Assembly: GCA_024195265.1 (NCBI GenBank)
Contig: JAJLRJ010000008.1
Coordinates: 21,040,958 to 21,104,957 of the forward strand
DNA length: 64,000 nucleotides
Direction of reading: 5' to 3'
DNA from: Dendrophyllia cribrosa
Lineage: Eukaryota > Cnidaria > Anthozoa > Scleractinia > Dendrophylliidae
The notes under the pieces were generated by a model that was not told where the DNA came from, made no database searches, and worked only from the letters and a program-made list of their open reading frames with translations. The position numbers were made by a program, and so were the translations under genes. Below are positions 49,801 through 61,800 of this stretch, in pieces. Every line of letters begins with the position of its first letter. Position 1 is the stretch's first letter.

Positions 49801-52800
49801 TTAAAACCGACAAGCTTACCAGCGTCGTCAATAGAAGGGACTGGGTCTGAGTGTCGTTCACAATCCCTGGGTCCAAGAGCATATTTTGACATTCCGTGGG
49901 CCAAACGAAACGGTGATCGCTGGGATCATCATCGGGTGGAGGCGAAGAGGAAGTCGTGATAACAATGGACACTTGTGAGTCTAAGGAAGTAACACTACCA
50001 GCGATGCAATTGTTCTCCAGTTTGCCTGGGAAAGGAAGGTTGACGTTGTCTAGTTCCTTCGTGTCTCCCGGGCGCAAATTGGAACGGACTTCCTCTGACA
50101 CTGGTAATAAGGCTGTAATGAATAACATGTAGGGAAAGTCATTAGCCTTTAAACTGCCATTCAAGTTCAAAAAGCCCAATTTACAGTTGTCTGCTTAGTG
50201 ACCTGGCCTTTGAGTGAGAGTGAGGCTGATGTTGCAGATACCACGCAGCTCTTAACATCCTCTAATTTCATTGGACCTGGGTATCACGCAGCTCTATTGT
50301 TTTCAGGGCTAGGGTCTACTGTTGTGTTGTTTGTTCTATTGTTTTCTCAGCAAATCAGAGAAGACCTTGTAAGGGCTGCGTACTGCCCCTGGAGTTGAAC
50401 ACCTTCCTGCTATTCATATGTAAATCATGTTGTTCTAATGTTAACTAGTTTTCGTTGAACATGATTTATATATGAAAACCAGGAAGGTTTGTATCAAAAT
50501 AAAGTCAACTCCAGCCTCACTTTCACTCAAAGGCCAGGGTACTAAGCAGACACTCGGCAACTGTAAAATGGTGTATTAACGTGAAAACAGAAAATGCAAA
50601 CAGAACGTTATGTATGTTCGCTTTTTCGGTCAGTGGTGGGAAAATGTTGGTCAAGTTAATCCTCTGCAAAATAAAAACAAGGACGGAATAAGCCAGTTCA
50701 ATAAAGGTGTTATCATTATGGCTCTTTTACAGCTTTCTTGCCGACAACGTAGTCCATCTACAGCGGCTAATACGCGTACACAATAACCTGCGTCGGAAAA
50801 ACATCACCAGGGATGCAATTAAGCAGAAGACTTAATTCTACACTTATCCTGCATCATTTAAAGGAGCCATGCCATGGTGATTTTGAGGTTTTTGGGTCAA
50901 AACTGCCCCAAATTAAAAATAAGTACCTTTGTTGTACACGAAATGCTAATAGAAAACTAAGCGGAAGATATCAAGTGAATTCTCGAAGAGAAAATAAACC
51001 ATAATCAGAGTTTTAACGAGTTTTTCAAGACAGAAGCGATAAACTTGAAAAAATTAGCCCAATTTTTTTAAAGATGCAATCCATTTCCATCCTGGGGTCA
51101 ATTTAATAAAACTTTTACAACTGTAATTTACAAGTGTAGCTATTGTTTACAAGCTGTGAAACAATGGCTACACTTGTAAACTACAACTTGTAAAAGTTTT
51201 ATTAAATTGACCCCTGGCCATCTGCAGCCCAAGACACTTAATTTTACTCTTAGAGCACTAGTAGAATAATTTTAAACAAAACTGGACCCTTATTTTTGGG
51301 TTTTCACCGATATAAAGATGTCTTTTGGCTTTTTAAAGTAACACTAAAAATGGTGACAGTGCCCCTTTAACAGCGAAGCAAGTTGTCGATAGATTAGATT
51401 TATTTATAGACACAACATCTCTCTTCTTGGTGTAAAAAATATGTAACATAAGATATGCAGTTTTTATCTTATGAGAAACAAAGACATTTATTATTTTTAT
51501 TATTATTATTATTATTATTATTACTACTACACATTACCTTAGTCAGTTTTTATTGCCACATTGTTAATTATCGCTCTTTCCCTGTTTTTTTTTTAATACG
51601 TCTGTAAATATTATTCTACTACAACGAAGTGTAACAATTTGTAATAATTAACTTATTACTGTTAAATAATTACCTAATTATTTTTTTTCCTTTGTATCGT
51701 TTATTTATATGTAGGTTTTTATTTGTAAGCTTACCACATTGTAATCTGTGTTAAATGCAAATACAAACAAAAAAGTTGTGTCGTTTGACTTACCAGCTAG
51801 ATATGCAAGATTTTGTTTGTTGACTACAAAAGAACCACGGCTGAAATGGAATTAAAAACATCTCAGTATTAGGCTAACAGTATTTAATGACAAATGTCAA
51901 TGAAGTGTACGTGCTTGACAAATCACGTGATAAACAGTTACCATAGTTACCTGGTCTTACGTTTGCTTGTGATGTTGTACATCAAGTTTAGAATACGTAT
52001 AGCTCGTGCGGATGTGGTGGCCTGGGGATGATAGACGCCTGCAGAGAAATTTGCAATGTGACGTAAGATTGACATAAAACTCTTTGACAACTAACAGTGG
52101 CCACGACAGCACAGAAAATGACTGGGTCCGGTTGTTTGAAAGCCGGTTAATGCTAACCCAGGATTTCATTTCTCTTGCTAGAAGTGTTTTCAAAAGCTAA
52201 TTATAATTTACATACGAAGACAAGTCAGAGACGAAACTAAAGGGCAAAAATACTTTGAAAACATATCCATTGATTAATTATTTAACTGGAATCAAAATCG
52301 ATGCTAACCCTGGGTTAGCTTAATCGCGCTTTGAACAACCCGGCCCTGGTCAATAACTTTAATTTGAAATATCTCTATATTGAACCACTTTGTAAAGCAT
52401 AATAAACAGTACTACAGAAAAGAACTCGTGCTCAATAGCCTACATTTGAATGGTCATACATTACAATTTCATCCACAGACTCAAACGCTAGAACTACCTT
52501 AAGCTACCTTATACAGCATAATAAACAGCACTACAGGAAAGTACTGCTCAGTAGCTTTCATTTGAATGATCACACTTTAGAATTTCATCCACAGACTTAA
52601 AAGTTAGAACCACCTTGTACAGCATAATAAACAGCACTACAGGAAAGTACTGCTCAGTAGCTTTCATTTGAATGATCACACTTTAGAATTTCATCCACAG
52701 ACTTAAAAGTTAGAACCACCTTGTACAGCATAATAAACAGCACTACAGGAAAGTACTGCTCAGTAGCTTTCATTTGAATGATCACACTTTAGAATTTCAT

Positions 52801-55800
52801 CCACAGACTTAAAAGTTAGAACCACCTTGTACAGCATAATAAACAGCACCACAGGAAAGTACTGCTCAGTAGCTTTCATTTGAATGATCACACTTTAGAA
52901 TTTTTACCCAAAGACTCAAAAGTTAGAACCATCTTGTACAGCATAATAAACAGCACCACAGGAAAGTACTGCTTAGTAGCTTTCATTTGAATGGTCACAC
53001 TTTAGGATTTCATCCACAGACTCAAAAGTTATAACCACCTTGTACAGCATAATACTGCTCAGTAGCTTTCATTTGAATGGTCACACTTTATAATTTCATC
53101 CGCAGACTCAACAGTTTAATAGACTACGGCACGTGACTAAGGGTTGACCTTAGGAGTAAACAGCATTTTACTAGAGAGTCGTCCCCGGCCCAGTGGTCAA
53201 GTTAGTAGAGGTTCATACCTTTAACGAGGTGTATCATTAGTGCAAAGTGGAAGTTGTTAGAGAAGTGAAGACCGACAAAATGATCCATTTGTTTACAGTG
53301 AAACTCCAGCAGTGGTTCCTTCCGGACCGCCATAAGCACCTTGTCCACTGGCTATAAGACCAAATTGTTTTTAAACATTTTATCATATACATTATAACGA
53401 ATATCCTCATGTATTATTTTATTTAACAAGTGAAAGACATTTCTTTCAAGGAAAGCCTCTTTCAAACCTTATCTCTAACCCGATATATTCATTAACTGAA
53501 GCCTAACAAAACAAGAACGGTAGCGTGGCCGAGTGGTCTAAGGCGCTGGTTTTAGGCGCTGGTTTTAGGCACCAGTCATTTCGATGGCGTGGGTTCGAAT
53601 CCCACCGCTGCCATATCTGTTCCTTTTATTGTTTTTTGTTTTTCACTCAATATATTTTATTAAAAATGCTTCCCAGGAATAAAGGAAACGATTGTGTTGT
53701 GCTAGTTATTCCGTTTATGAAAACGTCAACTTGACAGCAATTTTCAAGAAAAATACGCTTATGTCGAAAAATCGTATTTAACTTAAAAAATTGCTGTTAA
53801 TCGGCTGTTATTACGACCTTTACAGATATTTGTATGTGGCTCTGAGATGGGGCTGTGCGGGACGTTTCTACACAGCGAGACAAAATTAATGTTTGCTGAA
53901 GCATAATTCACAAAAAACTTTGACCCACCTGTGATTCGAACGCGCCATGTGTTTCCAGTGTAATGAGGGTCTGCTCCAGAAGTGCCAGGCCACAAGGATA
54001 TAGCAACACTTCCGACAACTAATGATAATAAATCAATATAAATCAATATATAACAATAACATGCACTTAATTATTGCACATTACGAGCTGCGTTCGCAAA
54101 AAGTGGTTTGTACTTCGTGGAAGACTTAATTATATGCACGCAAAACTTCCCGGCACTTATTTAGGGTTAAAAACTCATTTTGAAATGGTTAGCTTTTATT
54201 TACTGTTATGGATCACGAAGTACAAGCCCAAAAAGAGTTGCAATTTGTTTTTACCTGAAGCACGGCGACCGCAATCCAGAAAAATGCTTTATGAAACTTT
54301 GAGTCCTAGAAAAAGAAAACAGTAGAATGTTTTCGATTATCCGTACGTGTAATAAGAATATAAATCAGATATAAGCCAATCAATCACTTCATATTTGAGT
54401 GGCGTGCCTGTGAATAAGCTAGACAGATAAGTGCTCGTCCATTATAAACAACATTTACATGTGTAGGACAATTGCGAAAAAGGAATAATTTAAAAAAAAC
54501 TGTCGGGCTGCGCTGGTGGGGAAGTGAAGCACGAAAACAACGGATTGACAGGCTTCCTTGCCTGTCTGCGTAATTGACCTGTCCGTCCATCTGTCTGTCT
54601 ACATAATAAAATTTAGTTCTGTTAACTGAGTTGATAAGGTACATAGACCACTTTCATAATGGCGGCCGATTTATTTATTCTTTTGTATGTATGTTAATTA
54701 GCCTCACTGGCCTCGGTAACATGTGCAGAATTCAAAAGAATTTTTACTCTAAAATGAGGCCAGTGAGGCTAATTAACATACATATAAAAGAATAAATAAA
54801 TCGGCCGCCATTATGAAAGTGGTCTATTGGGCACCGTAAAGCCCCGGTCAAACGCAGGGCCCGTGGGCCCGGGCCTACAAACATTTAAATCCATTCTCTT
54901 TTATCAAATATTAGGATTTCGGTGCTGTCAAGATACACATAAAATCACCAGAAAGTGAAGGATAAAGCATTTTCAATAGCCAATATCGAAAACTTTCCGG
55001 GGGAAGAATGTCCTCTGGCGGACCCCCTGGAAGCGGCCCTTGCGGGCTGGATGGCCAGGCCTACAACTCTTCTAAAACCTGGCTACGCCCCTGAAACGGT
55101 GCATGATAGTCGATGATAGTTGATGATAGTTTAAACTCGCGCTCCCGTTTGAACACGAACTATCATCAACTATCACGCGCTATCATCGACTATCATACAC
55201 TTTGAACATGTTCAAAATCAACATGATAGTTGATAGTTTTGTTCGTTTGACCGGGCGCATGATCGTCGATGATAGCTTTTGGGCCAGTTCTCGTCGTTCT
55301 CATTTTTTCTCCGTATCCATTCTCTTGTCTCGGCTCCTCCCTTTGAACAATGCTCCATCAAATTATCAGTACATTCCTCCAATAACTCAAAAAAAAAACA
55401 AGCTGCCGCTTTTTTTTCGCTCACAGAACTCTTATGTTTTTAACGCGGCAGGCGACTGAGGAGGAGCTCGCGCTACTTTGCTCGCGTCACTTTTGACCAA
55501 CTATCATCAACTATCATGCGCCTGTTTGATCTAAAGCATGATAGTCAATAATAGTCAATGATAGTAGATGATAGTTGGGATCAAACTAACTATCATCGAC
55601 TATCATGCACCGTTTGAACGGGGCTTAAAGAGATTCAAAGCTGGTCTTTAAAGTTTAAAGTACTAGGCAGGCATCGGTCGGTCGGTCGGTCGGTCGGTCG
55701 GTCGGTCAAACGACCAGTCAGAGAGAGAACTGGATAGCCAGTAGGTCGCTTCGTCAAACCAACAAACCGTCTACGGCAAAAAGACATTATTGATGACGCG

Positions 55801-58800
55801 TTTCCTCACCTTGTTGAGGATAACCTGGAGTCTTGAGAGACACATTAAAGAGGCTTCTATCAACACGAGGTCATTGTAGGTACTCAGGGCCTACAAAAAG
55901 AAACCATTTACAATTTAGTGCATTTCAAATGAAGTGACGAAACCTAAAGGAAATTTCTGAAGACGATACCAAGCAGTGACAATCAGATATTTACTGGTCA
56001 TACAAAAAAACTATTCCAGATATGCCGGGCCATGAAACTAAAACTAGAAAAAAGCCTTACCATGATCAACATTTTCAAGACTTTCTGTATAAGCCTGTCA
56101 TCTGCTTCTTTGCAGATGCAACCAAGAACTACAATAGAACGAGGCTGAAGAGCGGGGTTGAAGTCAAAAGCGAACCTGTAGACAAGAGGGAAGAAGACAA
56201 GTGAGAAGGAAAGGTTTTCACATGTAGCCAAAACATCAACTGCAACAACAACAACAACTATAACAACAACAACGGAAACAAAACAAAACACCCTTGGTCA
56301 CTATAGCGTTTCTAAAAACAACAACACTGCGCCACATTTTATTCTGCAAATTATTGAAAAATGGACAGCACCATAAGAAAGTACTGCTCAGTAGTTTTCT
56401 TTTGAATGGTTCCACTTGAGTTTTTGTCCACAAAATAACCGGCAGTGAAAACGTTAAAACTAAGACTAAAGTATTGGCCAATCACAACAACTTTAATAGA
56501 TGATTTTCACGGCGGCTATGTTGGTGGTCAGAAACAATGGAAATTGTTTGCATAAAATTAGAGTTTTATTCCCAAAGGATGGAAATTTCATTGTTCTGAC
56601 CACCAACATGGCCGCCGAAAAAAAATGACCACCTATAATAAATTGGTAGAGTCCACCTGCTGTAGCTCAAAAAGGAGATCGGACACCTTATTGAGAGTTC
56701 TATGACGTAATGTCGACACTTGGAATTTTATCTTCAATAATTTTTTTAACTGTAAAAAAGAAAGTCTTAAGTTCCCACCAAGGCTCGAACCTGTGACCTC
56801 GGGCAGCATCTAGATTGTAAGGGCCGATACAACTTTGTCGCATGCGACACGCTTAAAACATGCTTACAACATGCTTAAAACACGAATTACTCCGTTTAAA
56901 TCAACTCAAGTCATGTCGTAAGCATGCCATGAGCGTGTCGCATGCAACAAAGTTGTACCGTGTAAATCGGCCCTAAGAGAGCCTACACGACCACAACACT
57001 AACGAGCTGCTTGCGTCAATTCGGTTTAAATTGAACTATATTAGGGAGCTTTATATTTGAGTACGAGTACGAGTACGAGATTACGTACGGGCCCAGAAAA
57101 AACGCGCATAAGTCAAGTTAGGATAAGCTTCCTTTTTGCTTTTTACTGGTTTGTTTTGATTTCATTGGTTACATCCCAAGTTTTTTTTTTAATTATTACA
57201 CAGCACAACAAAATTCACGCAAAACTACTACCTTCGATAGACAATCGTGAATAACTCCATCGGTAAAACAAATCACATAACAATTAACTACATACAGTAT
57301 AACAGCTTTTTATAACCAACAGGGTAGCGTGGCCGAGTGGTCTAAGGCGCTGGTTTTAGGCACCAGTCATTTCGATGGCGTGGGTTCGAATCCCACCGCT
57401 GCCACTTTTTTTTTTCAAGTCAATTTTTCTGCAAGTTTGAATTCGAGTGGTCGAGGGTGATGTGGTGATGTATAGTGTTCCAAGATTTCGTTTTAATAAA
57501 AAATAATAAAACTTAGGGTAGTGACTTAAACATACGTGAAATGCATCTGAAATACAAAAATCTCAGACAAGATTATCTGACGAAATCTGTACTTACTTTG
57601 AAGCTAATTCTGTCCACTTTTTGAGCCACGTGCAGTCTGGCAAGTCTTTCATGCAACTCTGTACACAAAAATAAAATAAAACAAATACTGCTTAATCCTC
57701 TATTTCAAAAGTTGAGCACTTTCTGGAGTTTCATTTACTTGTGTAAGCTCACCTAAGGCTCGGGATTGCACAAAATTTTTAATTTTCGCAAACTCATTCA
57801 TGTGCTTGCATCAGGTTATAATTCTGATTTTGAGCCAAGTGTTCCAACTAAACGTGGCTACAAGCATAGAGAACAGTTTGAAAAATATAAAACAATATAC
57901 AGCATCCAACGAAAGTGCTTCTAGACAACAACATATTTCAACTATACATTGACTGGGGACCGGACAGGTTACCTCCATGATTTCCAGCAGCAGGTCAGTG
58001 ACTGTCTCCATTGCAGTCATGCTCAGTGTATCACCATCACAGTCCCTGAGAGTGTACCTGCCTTGGTAAGTCGCTTTGAAAGCTTTAACAGCTGGGGTCT
58101 TCACCTTGGAGATGCCTTCAAAACAAATGATTACATTTGTCTAAATACAATATTACATTTAACTATATCGCAGGGGACCAGAAAGGCTTTTAATGGCTCA
58201 CGAGAGCAGTTCTGTGGTTAGTTCTGTGGCCCTTTACTGTAAAATGTTCTCGGATATGTGCACACTGAATTGCGCTGTATAAAATCCATACGATGATCAT
58301 ATCTGTGCTACGTAAACTGCACATAAGAGAAGGCAGTTAGCAAAAAGTCAATTATTCTTACCAAAGAGAAGATAAAACTTGGGTGATGAGAGTTCTGCCA
58401 GACGCAAACGAAGAAGTCTTTGTGTTTCATCTGGAGAAAAGAGAAAAGTAAATTATACTGCTTTTCAAACACCTGATCGTTCTAAACTTGAAATAAAAAC
58501 CGTATTCATGATTCCTTACTAACATAAGATTATCTTACATACTGTTGGAATGCAATACTTAGGAGAGATTTTTAAATCCCGCCCCTGAACAATTAAGATC
58601 CTGATCAGTAATGTAGTGTTGATATTGGTTTGTTACTCGAACTGTTGCAAATAGAACAATTTTTTAACTGTTGTAAGATTACGGTTAGTATTCTGACAAC
58701 AAACTCATACAGCACGCGTGAACGTGACAAGAGCACCCTCAAAACACCATGCACTTTGCACAAACTTGACATTGTATAATCCACTTGTATACAATCCCGT

Positions 58801-61800
58801 TCTTGCCTCGCGCGTCGAGCGCTGAGCTTTGTTTTTTTTTTAGACTCCAAGCCAAAAAACGAAATGAAGAGTGCAATAACATAACTTATAAAATTCATTA
58901 ATAATTCATAACAGTTATGACAAATCAATAGCTGGTATTTGAGTCACATGTACACCTCGGTAAACCCCAACACATATCAACTGAGTTGATGAATTATTAA
59001 ACAGTAGAATTAACTTTTGATACAGATCTCTGCTCAGTGTTTCATTTCATAAGTACGATTTCGGCTCGCCATTGTAAACGCCCATACAGATCTCTCGCTC
59101 ATATTTTATCTACTACATATGAAAGACTCACCACTAAACTTGATACAAGAGCAGGTACAAAGTGAATGTATGATATTAATAACCAGTCCGTGTAAGGAGG
59201 CACGGATGGTGGGTGGACCAGTTGACACAAGAAGAGACACGAGATGAAACAGGTACGGAATGTGGCTGGCAACTGAAAAAAAAAACAGTTATTATGGCTG
59301 ACTTTAGAAGTATTATTCTTAAAGTGTACCTAACCCCCAATTTTTTTTCTTTTAATCAACTCAATGTACGTTGAAAAGTGAATAGTGAAATATGTCTTGT
59401 TTTTAACGTCGCGTTAGTGAGTTATAGAGATTTGAATTTACAAAATGCTAATTAGATGATGTCAAATCAAGACTTCACCATTATTTCTACTTCAATTTAC
59501 AATACGCAGTTCACAGCTTAAGGATAATCGATTTAAGAAATACTAAATAAAAACTGTTAATAGTCAATTGATTTGTAAAAAAATATTAATTGGAGGTGGA
59601 AACAAGTAGTTGTATAAAAAACGATTCTTGATTTGACGTCATCTTATTAACATTTTGTAAATTCAAACCTCTGTAATTCACTAACGCAACGTCAAATATT
59701 TAACAATTCAACTTTTCAACGTACATAAAGTTGATTAAGCGAAAAAAACAATTTTGGGTTTAGGTGCACTTTAACAAAAGGGCTTCAATTTTCCATAAGA
59801 TCATACAGTAAATAGTAATTTGCCTGACTAAAAGATATGTCATTTACAATCTGTGATATTTAAAATTTAATATTTTCTGTGTGTCGTATGCAAGTTATTC
59901 GAATGTCAGTGAAAATTAAACATTAACATACAGATTTTGTTTGGAGTAACTGTCGTAGGCTTCCAAAAATATTAAATACAAACAAACGTTGTCATTATTT
60001 AACAGTTATTCACTAAAGTGGAGGTGAATAGTGTGGATTGAATATTCCGAATTTAGTAGCCAATCAGAGCGCCCGAAAAACACTATCCGCTGGTTTGGTA
60101 TATACTAATATACATTCTCTTATGGGAGGCACCCCTCGCCTCCACCGCAGTCAAACGTTCGAGGCGTTTTTCGTTTTATTTAGTGGGATTTTATTTAATA
60201 TTAAATGGAAATATGGCCAAGGATGAATAAAAAAAATTAGTTGACGTAACTATCTTTTAATTTTTCTCAAAATGATGAGCTTTTTCCGTTGAAAACCGAC
60301 CAAAACTCTTTGCACCTAATCGAAATTATGTTGGCAAATGGCGCCGACAATTCTGCAGATCACAGTTTTCAAACGCTTAGAACTTTTTTAGTAAACTTTC
60401 AAAACGTTTGGTAAATTGGCAGTGTATTGGCAATATATTAAACTTTAAACAGTGAAAATGACAACCTTAACTTTTAAGTACTTTGTTTAAAGTGCCCCTG
60501 TGATCAAATTTTTGATTTTGATTTTTTTACATTTTCGTGTACTATCAGACTTTCTTACTCATCTTGCCAAATTTCAATCCATTACGAACATCAGAAGTCA
60601 TTTTATTTTAACATTTATTTCCGAGAATTTACGCCGCCATTAATCAACCTTGTTCCAAAGCTTGGTTGCAAATAGGAGAAAGTGACGTCAAAGACTCAAA
60701 CATACCTCACGGGTTGAAATTATAATAACAATAAGCATAGAAAATTGCACGAAGAACAAGTCCAAAGTTTTTGTTGCTTTTTGCGTGATTTTCAATACTT
60801 ATTGTTATTATAATTTCAACCCGTGAGGTATGTTTGAGTCTTTGACGTCACTTTCTCCCATTTGCAACCAAGCTTTGGAACAAGGTTGATTAATGGCGGC
60901 CGTAAATTCTCGGAAATAAATGTTAAAATAAAATGACTTCTGGTGTTCGTAATGGATTGAAATTTGGCAAGATGAGTAAAAAAGTCCAATTGTACACGAA
61001 AATGTAAAAAAATGAAAATAAAAAATTTGATCACAGGAGCACTTTAACTTTTGCAAATTTCTCTCATTTGACCGCGGTCAACCCCTCACCAGACGTGACA
61101 CTCTGGCACAGTCCCCTTTTGTGAGTTATTCTGGGAGTGGTCCCCTTATGGAAGTTATTAAATATGGAGAATGGATTGTAATATCTTACCATCAAGACAG
61201 TCATTGAAGGAAAGCATAAGAAGATATCTTGTGAGAATTGCAATGTCGTCCCACATGAGGTGCTGTTCCAAGCGAACAGTCGGAGAAATGAAGGTCTTGC
61301 TGATGAGCTGGGTGAAAAATGAGAAAGAAAAACAATCAAAATTACAAATGCAAGATATGGCACGTGAACTTAAAACTCCTTTATTTAGTCAGTCCAAAGC
61401 TTGATATGTTAGATTTGAGAATCTGAAGGTACTTCAACAGTTCATGAATTTCTTATTTCCCATTTTCTGCCTGCTTGGCAAGGTGTTAACACTGTAAGGA
61501 GAAATCACATGGTAATCAGTCTTAGGACGTTCGTGGGTACGGAGAGGGAGTGGAGAGCCCAGACAACATCAGTGTATGCCTCTCTTCCCACAACAACTAC
61601 TTTTTGTTGGCTTCGAAACGCCAAAAGACTGACAAAAATAGATAGAGAACAGTGTTTTGCACAAACAACAGCAGAATTATAAAAACATCGCTCCCCCGAA
61701 CCTTTTTAATCGTGAGTGGAAATGATTGCAAACGTTTTTTATTTGTAACACTTTTGGGGATGAAAGGCAGCAGGGTAACCTTGACGTATATTAGTAACCT

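Noticed and set aside
52515..53100. Repeated exon or protein-repeat region
   Set aside because: The 106-bp period is not a multiple of three and the copies carry stops in all frames.
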